A model generated the notes under the pieces. The model saw only the letters and a list, made by a program, of their open reading frames with translations, made no database searches and was not told the origin of the DNA. The translations under genes and the position numbers were made by a program. Shown here piece by piece: positions 1 through 12,389 of a DNA stretch of 64,000 bases. The stretch's first letter is position 1. The number at the start of each line of letters is the position of its first letter. Source of the DNA: Streptomyces lincolnensis (GTDB lineage: Bacteria; Actinomycetota; Actinomycetes; Streptomycetales; Streptomycetaceae); the NCBI RefSeq assembly GCF_021173675.1, contig NZ_JAIHON010000002.1, forward strand, positions 434,001 through 498,000, in the 5' to 3' direction.

Positions 1-381
1 GACCCGGGTGAGGACCAGGCGCGGGTTGGCGGCGGAGAGCTCCGGCCAGCCGAGGTCCCACTTCTCCAGGGTGCCGGGGCGGAAGTTCTCGATGATCACG
101 TCGGCGGTGGCGGCGAGCCGCAGGAGGGTGGCGCGGCCGCCCGGTTTCGACAGATCGAGGGTGAGCGTGCGCTTGTTGCGGCCCAGCACCTTCCACCACA
201 GGCCGATCCCGTCCTTCGACGGGCCGTGGCCGCGGGACGGGTCCGGCTTGCGGGGGTGCTCGATCTTGATGACCTCGGCGCCGAAGTCGCCGAGCATGGT
301 GGCGGCGATCGGACCGGCGAAGAGCGTGGCGAGGTCGAGGACGCGCAGGCCGGTGAACGGTGGGAAGGTGTCCTCGGTCAT
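1..381 (-). CDS. CaiB/BaiF-family CoA-transferase, N-terminal 127 residues (cut by window edge)
   Basis: The visible N-terminus has the family hallmarks: LRVLDLATLFAGPIAATMLG, then FGAEVIKIEHP, a segment ending WWKVLGRNKRTLTLDL, and ADVIIENFRPGTLEKWDLG. Family III CoA-transferases move CoA between carboxylic acids in the cytoplasm. The catalytic Asp lies further in and is outside the window, so activity and substrate cannot be judged. The ATG at 381 overlaps the ribokinase stop by 4 bp (ATGA), making this the sixth gene of the minus-strand operon that starts near 6418. A CoA-transferase behind glycohydrolase and ribokinase genes has no obvious metabolic link; that is an open question. The gene continues past position 1. 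Confidence 0.9.
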   Translation of the reverse strand, partial: MTEDTFPPFTGLRVLDLATLFAGPIAATMLGDFGAEVIKIEHPRKPDPSRGHGPSKDGIGLWWKVLGRNKRTLTLDLSKPGGRATLLRLAATADVIIENFRPGTLEKWDLGWPELSAANPRLVLTRV

Positions 382-1271
382 GACGTGTACCTCGCCTCGA
401 TCTCCGGGCGGTACGGCATCGACGCCGACGCGCCCTCCTTCTGGACGGAGAGGGCGGCCGCCGCGGCCGCCCAGGTCAGCGCCTCCCGGATCGGCCGTTC
501 CTCGCCGAGGGCCACCGCGAGCGCGCCGACGAAGGTGTCGCCCGCGCCGGTGGAGTCCACCGCGGTGACCGGTGGCGCCGGGATGGCGAGCGGGCCGGCG
601 TCCCGGGTCAGACGGAGGCTGCCCGCCGCGCCCAGGGTGATCACCACCTGGGGGACGCTGTCGAGGAGGGCGGTGCCCGCCTCGAACGGGTCGGTGCGGC
701 CGGTGAGCGTGGTCGCCTCGTGTTCGTTCGGCACCAACAGGTCGGTGGCGGCGAGGAGTTCGGGGGGCAGCGGCCGGGCGGGCGCGGGCGTGAGGATCGT
801 ACGGACGCCATGGGCGCGGGCCGCCCGCGCGCCCGCGAGGACCGCGGCCAGGGGGATCTCCAGCTGGAGGAGGAGGGTGTCGGCGGAGGCGATGAGGGCC
901 TCGTCGCCGGGCGCGAGGTGGTCGACGGTGGCGTTGGCGCCGGGGACGACGACGATCGCGTTGCCGCCCTCGTCGTCCACGACGATGTGGGCGGTGCCGG
1001 AGGGGCCCTCGACCGTGCGCAGGTGGTCGGTGGTGACGCCGGACTGTTCGAGGGTGGAGCGGAGCCGGGTGCCGAAGGCGTCGTGGCCGACCGCGCCGAT
1101 CATCGAGACGGTGGCGCCGGCGCGGGCCGCGGCGATCGCCTGGTTGGCGCCCTTGCCGCCGGGGATCGTGCGGAACTCGCGGCCCGTCACCGTCTCCCCG
1201 AGCTGCGGGGCCTTCTCGACGTACGTGACGAGGTCCATGTTCGTGCTGCCGAGCACGACGATGTGGGTCAT
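378..1271 (-). CDS. rbsK: Ribokinase (PfkB family)
   Basis: This 297-residue protein matches the usual ribokinase length. It has the N-terminal substrate-binding region GSTNMDLV, the sugar-binding PGGKGANQAIAAARAG (about 37-52), and the C-terminal DSTGAGDTFVGA (about 239-250) with the expected catalytic base Asp245 in the GAGD anion hole. The predicted reaction is ATP-dependent phosphorylation of D-ribose to ribose 5-phosphate, or of a closely related sugar or nucleoside. The ATG at 1271 overlaps the stop of the upstream glycohydrolase by 4 bp, and its own stop overlaps the CoA-transferase start by 4 bp, so translation is probably coupled. The context suggests it phosphorylates ribose released by the neighbouring ADP-ribosylglycohydrolase-like enzymes; that is inference. 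Confidence 0.92.
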   Translation of the reverse strand: MTHIVVLGSTNMDLVTYVEKAPQLGETVTGREFRTIPGGKGANQAIAAARAGATVSMIGAVGHDAFGTRLRSTLEQSGVTTDHLRTVEGPSGTAHIVVDDEGGNAIVVVPGANATVDHLAPGDEALIASADTLLLQLEIPLAAVLAGARAARAHGVRTILTPAPARPLPPELLAATDLLVPNEHEATTLTGRTDPFEAGTALLDSVPQVVITLGAAGSLRLTRDAGPLAIPAPPVTAVDSTGAGDTFVGALAVALGEERPIREALTWAAAAAALSVQKEGASASMPYRPEIEARYTS

Positions 1272-2635
1272 GGGCGCGTTGCCTCCACGAGTGTGAGGTG
1301 GGCCAGGGTGTCGAAGCCGGTGCCGTCGAAGTCGCCGACGGTGGTGGACAGGCGGTTCTTCAGGGGTGCCGTCCAGCGGTCGGGGAGCTCTTCCGGGGTG
1401 CCGGTGAGGAGGGCGGCGATGCTGCCCGCCGTGGCGCCGTTGGAGTCGGTGTCCCAGCCGCCCGACACGGCGCGGCAGACGGAGCCGGTGAAGTCGCCGT
1501 GCGCGTGGGTGAGGGCGGCGGCGATCAGCGCGGTGTTGGGGATCGCGTGGACCCAGTGGTGGGTGTCGGCGTAGGTGGCGTGGAGTTCGTCCACGACCGT
1601 GTCGAAGTCCTCGTGGTCGTGGGCGAGTCGGATGCCGTGCGTGATCGCTGTGGCCAGGCGGCTGTGCGGCGGGATCACCGTCAGGCCCGTGCGGAGGCAG
1701 CTGTGGATGTCGGCGGTGCCGGTCGTCGCGTGGGCGATGGCGGCCGCGATGAACATCGCCGCGTAGACGCCGTTGGCGGTGTGGGTGAGGGTGGCGTCCC
1801 TGTGCGCCTGTTCCGCGGCGGCGGCCGGGTCGCCGGGGTTCGTCCAGCCGTGGACGTCCGCGCGGATCAGGGCGCCGATCCATTCGCGGAACGGGTTGCG
1901 CTGCCGGGCCGTTCGTGGGGGGTTCAGGCCGAGGAGGAGGTTGCGGTAGGCGATGCGTTCCGCGGTGAACGTGCGGCCCGCGGGGAGTTCTTCCAGCCAG
2001 AGGGTGGCCACGTCCGTGGTCGTGAAGGTCCTGCCGTGCCGTTGCAGCAGGAGGAGGTTGAGGAGGGGGTAGTTGAGGTCGTCGTCCTCGGGCATGCCGT
2101 CGATGTTCTCGGCGAGGGATGTGGGGGCGGAGCGGCGGTTCCAGGGGTGGGCGGCGAGGAGGTCTTGGGGGACGCCCTTTGCTGTGAAGTAGGTGGTGAG
2201 GGGCCAGTTGCCGGTGGATCTGGCGAGGGCGCGGATGGCGGTGAGGGGGAGCTTTTCGACCGGCTTGCCGAGGAGGCAGCCTGCTGCTCGGCCCAGCCAG
2301 GCGGCTTCGAGGGCGGCGTGGGTGGGGGGTGCTGTGGGGGTGGGGGGCGGAGTGGGCCAGTTGGGGCAGGCGGCCCTGATGTCGGCCAGGGATGTGGGTT
2401 CGGACTCGGCCAACGTGCTGGGCAGGTCGGCCAGTTCGTCCAGTAGGTCGTTCGCGAGGTGCCGTAGGTATCTCGTTGCCGGTTCCGGGGAGGCGCCCGC
2501 CCGCAAGGGGGCTTCTTCGCCGCCTGCCGCTTTCCACCGTGCCGCGATCGCCGACGGCTGTCGGCCGTCCTGTGTCGCCTGGCGCAGTTCGTGGCCGAGG
2601 AGGTCTTCCGGTTGGACCCAGGTCAGGCGGTGCAT
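1268..2635 (-). CDS. ADP-ribosylglycohydrolase-family protein (copy 4 of the operon)
   Basis: This 455-residue protein has a roughly 110-residue N-terminal extension before the glycohydrolase core. Core motifs are degenerate versions of the dinuclear-metal site: AAGCLLGKPVEKL replaces the usual GDALGxPxE, EDDDLNYPL (about 185) stands in for the TDDT region, and GGWDTDSNGATAGS near the C-terminus keeps the DxDS metal ligands. The family removes ADP-ribose or ribosyl groups from proteins or small molecules, and the extension may define substrate choice. The start at 2635 overlaps the previous gene's end by 13 bp and its stop overlaps rbsK by 4 bp. Family assignment is firm; substrate is unknown. 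Confidence 0.85.
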   Translation of the reverse strand: MHRLTWVQPEDLLGHELRQATQDGRQPSAIAARWKAAGGEEAPLRAGASPEPATRYLRHLANDLLDELADLPSTLAESEPTSLADIRAACPNWPTPPPTPTAPPTHAALEAAWLGRAAGCLLGKPVEKLPLTAIRALARSTGNWPLTTYFTAKGVPQDLLAAHPWNRRSAPTSLAENIDGMPEDDDLNYPLLNLLLLQRHGRTFTTTDVATLWLEELPAGRTFTAERIAYRNLLLGLNPPRTARQRNPFREWIGALIRADVHGWTNPGDPAAAAEQAHRDATLTHTANGVYAAMFIAAAIAHATTGTADIHSCLRTGLTVIPPHSRLATAITHGIRLAHDHEDFDTVVDELHATYADTHHWVHAIPNTALIAAALTHAHGDFTGSVCRAVSGGWDTDSNGATAGSIAALLTGTPEELPDRWTAPLKNRLSTTVGDFDGTGFDTLAHLTLVEATRP

Positions 2636-3789
2636 CCGGGGCCTCCGAGGGCGGTGAAGGCGGTCTCGTGGGCTCGGCGGTGGTGGGTGTCGCGGGTGAA
2701 GATCTCGCGGGTCACGGCGGTGAGGGCGGCCGCCGGTTCCCAGAGGTCCAGGCGGCTGGCCTCCGCGACCGTCTTGGACCAGTCCTCGGGGACGGGGGAG
2801 CCGAGGGCGCCCGCGAGTGCTCCGGCCATCGTGGCGATCGAGTCGCAGTCCCGGCCGTAGTTCACGGAGCCGAGGACCGCGTGGCGGTAGTCGCCGGCCG
2901 CCACGACCACCATGCCCAGCGCGATGGGCAGTTCCTCGATCGCGTGCAGGCGGGAGGGGCGGCGGGCGGCCAGGGAGGGGCTGCGGTAGTCGTCGCCCAC
3001 GGTGTCGTACGGGGCGACGGCCGCGCGCAGGGGTCGTAGGGCCGATTCGAAATCCGTGTGACGGGCGGCCACTTCGCAGACGCGGTCGATCGCTTCCCGG
3101 GTGCCGTCCTTCGCGAGGCGCAGACAGGCGGTCACCACGGAGTCCGGGGTCGCGCCCGGTGCGGTCGCCGCCGCCACCGCCGCCGCGAAGACGCCCGCCG
3201 CCTCGCGGCCGTAGGAGGACTGGTGGGCGGAAGCGATGTCCAGGGCCTCGGTGTAGGCGGCCGTGGGGTTGGCCGCGTTGACCAGGCCGACCGGGGCCAT
3301 GTACATCGCGGCGCCGCAGTTGACGATGTTGCCGACGCCGGCCTCACGCGGGTCGACATGGCCGTAGTGGAGGCGGGCGACCAGCCACTTCTCCGCCAGG
3401 AAGACGCGGTGCAGGGGGAGGGCCTCCGCCTCCAGCTCCGGGATCCAGCGCGGGTTCGTCATCAGGTCCGGGACCAGGTGGTCGGCGATCGCGTACGCGT
3501 CGAGGTGGTCGCGGACCCGGGCGTAGACGCGGACCAGCGCGTGGGTCAGCAGGGTGTCGTCGGTGACGTGGCCGTCGCCCTTGTGGTACGGCGCGATGGG
3601 GCGGGCGGTGCGCCAGGCGTCGCCGTTCCAGGGGCCGACGATGCCGTGGACGCGGCCGGCGTGACGTTCGAGGATCTGGTCGGGGGAGTAGCCCTCGACG
3701 GGGCCGCCGAGGGCGTCGCCCACCGCCGCGCCCACGAGGGCTCCGGTGATCCGCTCCTCAAGGGTGATTTGTTGGTTTTCGGGCGTCAT
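2623..3789 (-). CDS. ADP-ribosylglycohydrolase-family protein (copy 3)
   Basis: A 388-residue protein with an apparently intact dinuclear-metal site: AAVGDALGGPVEG (about 21-33), HVTDDTLLT (about 74-82, paired Asp) and YGRDCDSIATMAGALAG near the C-terminus. It should hydrolyse an N- or O-ribosyl bond of an ADP-ribosylated or ribosylated substrate in the cytosol. The start is ambiguous. An AGGAGG at 3802-3807 sits directly against an ATG at 3801 (which would overlap the upstream stop by 4 bp) but 12 bases from the ATG at 3789. I chose 3789 because zero spacing is not workable for a ribosome-binding site; 3801 would add four residues. Confidence 0.87.
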   Translation of the reverse strand: MTPENQQITLEERITGALVGAAVGDALGGPVEGYSPDQILERHAGRVHGIVGPWNGDAWRTARPIAPYHKGDGHVTDDTLLTHALVRVYARVRDHLDAYAIADHLVPDLMTNPRWIPELEAEALPLHRVFLAEKWLVARLHYGHVDPREAGVGNIVNCGAAMYMAPVGLVNAANPTAAYTEALDIASAHQSSYGREAAGVFAAAVAAATAPGATPDSVVTACLRLAKDGTREAIDRVCEVAARHTDFESALRPLRAAVAPYDTVGDDYRSPSLAARRPSRLHAIEELPIALGMVVVAAGDYRHAVLGSVNYGRDCDSIATMAGALAGALGSPVPEDWSKTVAEASRLDLWEPAAALTAVTREIFTRDTHHRRAHETAFTALGGPGCTA

Positions 3790-3797
3790 GCAGCGAA

Positions 3798-5345
3798 TCA
3801 TCCTCCTGGGAGGGGCCGTTGTGTGGCTTCCAGGAGTTCGGCGAGTTCCACCAGGTCGGTGCCGGTGAGGCGGGGGAGGGCGCAGCCGGAGAGGGTGCGG
3901 CAGGCCTCGCGCCAGGAGGCGGGGATCGAGGCGCCGCCGCCCAGCGCGCCGGTGAGGGCGCCGGCGAGGGCCGGGGCGGAGTCGGCGACGCGGGACAGAC
4001 AGGCCGCCGCCGGGACCGCCTCGGCGATACGGCCGCCCGCCGCGGTGGCCAGGGCGAGGGCCACGGGGACCGTCTCGGCGGCTGCGATGCCGTAGCTGTA
4101 GACGTGGTCGACGATCTGGTGTTCGAGGAGGGGGATCAGGGCGAAGGCGTTCTCCGCGTCGTGGGCGAGTTTCAGGGCGTGGCGGGCGTTGCGGCCGATC
4201 TCGGTGTGCTCGGGGAGTTCGTCGAGGGCCGCGTTCACGCAGGTCGTCACGTCGGCGCCGGTGAGGGCGAGGGAGACGGCCGCCGCCATCGCCCTGGCGC
4301 CGTGCACGCCGTCGCCGTCCTGGGTGTAGCGGGCGTCGAACTCGGCGAGGTCGGCGGCGGGGCGGGGGGCGCCGGGGTGGGCGACGGCGAGGACACAGGC
4401 GCGGACGCAGGCCGCGTCGTCGAAGTAGTGGGGGTTGTCGTGGCCGGTGGCGGGTGGGCGCAGGCCGGTGGCGAGGTTCCCCAGGCCGGCTCTCACCGAG
4501 ATGCGGGCGCGGAGTTGGAGGACGGCGGACTCGATCTCGGGGGCGCGGTCCGCTGCCGCGGCGACTTCGCAGGCCAGGGCGTTCCATGTGAGGTCGATGG
4601 CGGCTCTGGTACGGCGTTCTCGGCTGAGGTCGGCGAGGGCGGTGGCGTCGCCTGCGCGGAGGAGGGCCTCGGCGGTGAAGGTGGCCCATTCGGCGTCGTC
4701 GGAGGGGCCGAGGCGGAGGGGTTCGGGGGGTTGGTTGAGGGCGATGGGGACGGGGAGGGTGGTCGTCGCGTTCTGTTCGGCGAAGGTGTCGAGTTCTCGG
4801 GTGAGGCGGCGGGTCCAGTCGGGCATGCGGGTGGCTCTGTGGCGGGCGGCGGGCCAGCCGGCGGCGTCGCCTGCGGCGAGGCCGAGGAGGAGGCCTTCGG
4901 TGCGTTTCTCTGTTCTGGCCTCGGCTTCGCCTTCGGCCTGTTGTTTCCCACCCGCACCACCCGTGCGGCCATCGTTGTCGGGTGCGGGTGGCCCCTGTGG
5001 GGCGGACCCGCCGTCGGCGGCCGCGGGGTCGACGGGCTTCGCCCCGAACGCCGTTTCAAGGGACACGACCCTGCCGGCTGACTCCGCGCCGCCGGTCCTG
5101 CGCGCCGGTTCCGCGCCTCCGGTCCTGCCCCGGGGGTCCGCGCGGCCGGTCCTGCCTGCTGCCTCGGCGCCGGTGGTCGTCCCCGTCGATTCCGCGGCGC
5201 CGCTCCTGTCTGCTGACTTGGCGCCTTCGGTGCTGCCCCCTGGGTCCGCGCCGCCACTCCTGCCCGCTGCCCCCGCGCCGCCGGTCCTCCCCGTCGATTC
5301 CGTGCCGCCGGTCACTCCCTCGTCCCATGGTCCCGGTGGTCTCAT
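3798..5345 (-). CDS. ADP-ribosylglycohydrolase-like protein with N-terminal 9-residue repeats and degraded metal site (copy 2)
   Basis: 515 residues. Residues 16-96 are nine consecutive 9-residue repeats (typical unit ESTGRTGGA) rich in Gly, Ala, Thr and Arg, followed by an acidic/Gln linker to about 145. The C-terminal glycohydrolase-like core starts near EGLLLGLAAGDAAGWPAA. Motifs have drifted: GDAAG instead of GDALG, SDDAE instead of TDDTE, and RVADSAPALAGAL where relatives have GRDxDS/T, so the first Asp of that ligand pair is Val. I infer reduced or altered catalysis, possibly a pseudoenzyme partner. The ATG at 5345 overlaps the upstream gene by 4 bp. The core is clearly related to its neighbours but is the most divergent of the four. 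Confidence 0.8.
   Translation of the reverse strand: MRPPGPWDEGVTGGTESTGRTGGAGAAGRSGGADPGGSTEGAKSADRSGAAESTGTTTGAEAAGRTGRADPRGRTGGAEPARRTGGAESAGRVVSLETAFGAKPVDPAAADGGSAPQGPPAPDNDGRTGGAGGKQQAEGEAEARTEKRTEGLLLGLAAGDAAGWPAARHRATRMPDWTRRLTRELDTFAEQNATTTLPVPIALNQPPEPLRLGPSDDAEWATFTAEALLRAGDATALADLSRERRTRAAIDLTWNALACEVAAAADRAPEIESAVLQLRARISVRAGLGNLATGLRPPATGHDNPHYFDDAACVRACVLAVAHPGAPRPAADLAEFDARYTQDGDGVHGARAMAAAVSLALTGADVTTCVNAALDELPEHTEIGRNARHALKLAHDAENAFALIPLLEHQIVDHVYSYGIAAAETVPVALALATAAGGRIAEAVPAAACLSRVADSAPALAGALTGALGGGASIPASWREACRTLSGCALPRLTGTDLVELAELLEATQRPLPGG
5058..5300 (-). repeat. Nine tandem 27-bp coding repeats
   Basis: On the minus strand nine in-frame units of 27 bp encode 9-residue repeats, for example ESTGRTGGA, GAAGRSGGA, DPGGSTEGA, ESTGTTTGA, EAAGRTGRA, DPRGRTGGA, EPARRTGGA and ESAGRVVSL. 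On the plus strand the unit resembles GCGCCGCCGGTCCTGCCC plus nine variable bases. The array is imperfect but keeps register exactly, as expected for a length-variable coding minisatellite in the glycohydrolase-like gene. Confidence 0.85.
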
Positions 5346-6418
5346 GACAGGGCTCCCGGCTTGTCGTCCGCGGCCAGGGTGAAGGTGGTCGGGTCCGGTG
5401 GGGGTGGGGTCCAGGGCTCGTCGCCGCCCGGGGTCAGGAGTTCTGCCACGTCCAGGATGTGGTGGCCGGCCATGGAGGGGAGGCAGCTGCCGCGGGCGGG
5501 GCCGATGGCGGTCGCCCAGTCGGTGGGGATGGCACAGGCGCCGTGGGTGGCGCCGGCCAGGGCGCCCGCGACCGCGGCCGTGGTGTCGGCGTCGCGGCCC
5601 ATGTTGACGGCGGTGAGGACGGCTTGGGTGAAGTCGCCGTCGGCGGCGGCGTAGGCGCCGAAGGCGAGGGCGACGGCCTCGGGGGCGAGGTCGGTCCAGG
5701 GGTAGCCGCCGATGACGACCGCCGAGCGGACCGCGCGTTCGCCGCGGTGGGCCACCGCCACGGCTCGGCGCAGGGAGCGGGCGGTCCAGGAGTCGTCGGG
5801 GATGACGGCCAGCGCCGAGGCCACCACCGCGATCGTCGGTGCGCCCGCCATCGCCGCCGCGACGCCCGCCGCGACCGCCTGGCCGCCGTAGATGCCCTCG
5901 CCGGCGTGGCTGACCGAGCCGTCGATGGCCACCAGGCGGGCGGCCTCGGCGGGGCGGCCCGCGGCGAAGACGCCGAAGGGGGCCGCGCGCATGGCCAGGC
6001 CGTCGCTCCAGGCGTGGCGGTGCTGGGCGGAGATGGGGGCGGCCAGGCCCCGGCGGAGGTTCTCCAGGGTGCCGCGTTCGCTGAAGCCGGCGCCTCGGAA
6101 GGGGCCCTCGTCGAGGTCCGCGATCCAGGCGTGCCAGGCGGCTTCCACGCGCGCCGGGGTGAGGGCGGAGCCGTGCCGGGCCAGCAGCAGGCCCGAGAAG
6201 ATCGCGTACTCGGTGTCGTCCGTGCCGGCGGGGTGTTCGGCGACGTAGCCCGTGATGCGGCCCCAGCGGGCTCGGATCTCCGAGGGTTTCATGTTCTCGG
6301 CGGGGGCCCCGAGGGCGTCTCCGACGGCCAGGCCGAGCAGGGCGCCGCGGGCCCGGTCACGGAGTTCGGCGGCGTCACCGGGCGCCGGGACCGAGGGAAT
6401 GCAGGCGATCGATGCCAT
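5342..6418 (-). CDS. ADP-ribosylglycohydrolase-family protein (copy 1, most canonical)
   Basis: 358 residues, near the usual size. It keeps every canonical motif: LAVGDALGAPAEN (about 30-42), GTDDTEYAIFSG (about 65-76, Asp67-Asp68) and NMGRDADTTAAVAGALAGA (about 272-290, Asp276 and Asp278), which together bind the two Mg ions of the ADP-ribosylhydrolase fold. It is therefore the best candidate for an active enzyme in the cluster. It is the first gene of the operon, preceded by a GAGAGGAG ribosome-binding site. Its stop overlaps the next start by 4 bp. Substrate (protein ADP-ribose, ADP-ribosylated small molecule or nucleoside-like compound) cannot be read from sequence. Confidence 0.9.
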   Translation of the reverse strand: MASIACIPSVPAPGDAAELRDRARGALLGLAVGDALGAPAENMKPSEIRARWGRITGYVAEHPAGTDDTEYAIFSGLLLARHGSALTPARVEAAWHAWIADLDEGPFRGAGFSERGTLENLRRGLAAPISAQHRHAWSDGLAMRAAPFGVFAAGRPAEAARLVAIDGSVSHAGEGIYGGQAVAAGVAAAMAGAPTIAVVASALAVIPDDSWTARSLRRAVAVAHRGERAVRSAVVIGGYPWTDLAPEAVALAFGAYAAADGDFTQAVLTAVNMGRDADTTAAVAGALAGATHGACAIPTDWATAIGPARGSCLPSMAGHHILDVAELLTPGGDEPWTPPPPDPTTFTLAADDKPGALS

Positions 6419-6574
6419 ACGCGGCTTCTCCTCTCAGGGGCGCCACCCAAGGCGCTGATCCCTTTGCGGAACTGTCCCCGGTGCGCTGGGCCGCGCAGCC
6501 TCACGCGGCCCAGCGTCACCCGGTCGACATCTGTGCGAGGGCTTGATCGAATGAGCGTGCGGCGGTAAAAGGCC

Positions 6575-6589
6575 AGGTGAGGGGAGCCT
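6575..6589. promoter_or_regulatory. Iron-box-like palindrome in the divergent 6419-6677 promoter region
   Basis: The 259-bp gap between the glycohydrolase operon and the VIT1-type gene contains AGGTGAGGGGAGCCT. This matches 11 of 15 central positions of the actinobacterial DmdR/IdeR iron box (AGGTTAGGCTAACCT as I recall it), but the outer TTA/TAA arms are missing. It lies about 90 bp before a gene of an iron/manganese transporter family, which makes it worth noting; alone it is weak. No -35/-10 pair was convincing. Confidence 0.3.
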
Positions 6590-6677
6590 TTCCTTGCTGG
6601 CGAGCGGGAATTCGGTGACGTAGTCTCGATGTTGTCAAAAGGTGGAATCAGTCTAAAGAAGCTCTCTGGGGGATCCC

Positions 6678-7409
6678 GTGGCGATCATCGAGACCGAGGC
6701 GGCGCTGCACGAGGCGCACCGCGACAACCACACGCACCGGGACGTCAGCGGCGGCTGGCTGCGCCCCGCCGTGTTCGGGGCGATGGACGGACTGGTCTCC
6801 AACCTCGCCCTGATGACCGGTGTCGCGGGCGGTTCGGTCGGTCATCGGACGCTCGTCGTCACCGGGCTCGCGGGCCTGGCCGCCGGCGCCTTCTCCATGG
6901 CGGCCGGCGAGTACACCTCCGTCGCCTCGCAGCGCGAGCTGGTCGAAGCCGAGCTGGACGTGGAGCGCCGGGAGCTGAGAAAGCACCCCCAGGACGAGGA
7001 GGCCGAACTCGCCGCCCTGTACGAAGGGCGGGGCGTGGAGCCGGGGCTGGCCCGCGAGGTCGCCCGGCAGCTGTCCCGGGATCCCGAGCAGGCTCTGGAG
7101 ATCCATGCCCGCGAGGAGCTCGGTGTCGACCCCGGTGATCTGCCCTCGCCGCTGGTGGCCGCCGTCTCCTCCTTCGGGTCGTTCGCGCTGGGTGCCCTGC
7201 TTCCCGTACTGCCGTATCTGCTCGGCGCCACCGCGTTGTGGCCGGCCGTGCTGCTGGCGCTGCTCGGGCTGTTCGCGTGCGGTGCGGTGGTGGCCAGGGT
7301 GACGGCGCGGAGCTGGTGGTTCAGCGGACTGCGACAGCTCGCCCTCGGGGGTGCGGCGGCCGGTGTGACGTACGCCCTGGGCAGCTTGTTCGGGACGGCC
7401 GTAGGATAG
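6678..7409 (+). CDS. VIT1/CCC1-family integral membrane metal transporter
   Basis: 243 residues. After a short N-terminal cytoplasmic part rich in His and Glu, GGWLRPAVFGAMDGLVSNLA and the helix TGLAGLAAGAFSMAAGEYTS match the first two membrane segments of the vacuolar iron transporter/CCC1 family. A charged, Glu-rich central loop (about 85-150, the metal-binding region in this family) follows, then three C-terminal hydrophobic helices. The family moves Fe(II) or Mn(II) out of the cytosol. The GTG at 6678 was chosen for the GGGGGA ribosome-binding site about 5 bases upstream. It is transcribed away from the glycohydrolase operon. Confidence 0.88.
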   Translation: MAIIETEAALHEAHRDNHTHRDVSGGWLRPAVFGAMDGLVSNLALMTGVAGGSVGHRTLVVTGLAGLAAGAFSMAAGEYTSVASQRELVEAELDVERRELRKHPQDEEAELAALYEGRGVEPGLAREVARQLSRDPEQALEIHAREELGVDPGDLPSPLVAAVSSFGSFALGALLPVLPYLLGATALWPAVLLALLGLFACGAVVARVTARSWWFSGLRQLALGGAAAGVTYALGSLFGTAVG

Positions 7410-7421
7410 GTCGGCTGCATG

Positions 7422-7441
7422 TTATGCGTGGGACCGCATAA
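7422..7441 (+). terminator. Short hairpin after the VIT1-type gene
   Basis: TTATGCG and CGCATAA form a perfect 7-bp stem with a 6-base loop, 13 bp after the stop codon. There is no U-tract, which is normal for Streptomyces terminators. The symmetry could equally be a protein-binding site. Confidence 0.4.
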
Positions 7442-7691
7442 GTAGCCGTTACTCGCTGGTTTCGAACGCTTAACGGCGGGGCATGAGCCGTAAGCGCTGT
7501 GGGCAATGACGCCTGCGGCGCACTCGCGGGGTCGGCGACGGCGCCTCCTCCGCCCCTTCGGACCGATGGACATCGATCTGTCCCGCTCGGTCCCCACATA
7601 CTTCAAGCCACGTGCGCGAGACCCCTGTCGCCACCGCGTGGCGTCCGCATGTTGGAACGCGGTATCCGGTTCCCGAGATCCGCTCCATCAT

Positions 7692-7707
7692 GTAACCTGC
7701 ACGAAAT
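7692..7707 (+). promoter_or_regulatory. GlnR-like box in the gltB leader
   Basis: The 340-bp gene-free stretch from 7442 to gltB holds GTAAC, six bases, then GAAAT. This fits the Streptomyces GlnR half-site pattern gTnAc-n6-GaAAc except for the last base. It overlaps an imperfect dyad around TGCACGAAATTTTGCA. The site is about 75 bp upstream of the gltB start, a plausible regulatory position for nitrogen-assimilation genes. Regulation itself is inference. Confidence 0.4.
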
Positions 7708-7781
7708 TTTGCACTCACGCAGAGGGCCAACGTCGTCCCTCGGCAATCTGCATATGCCACATGACGACGACGGGAGAGCCG

Positions 7782-12381
<4,600 letters not shown>

Positions 12382-12389
<8 letters not shown>

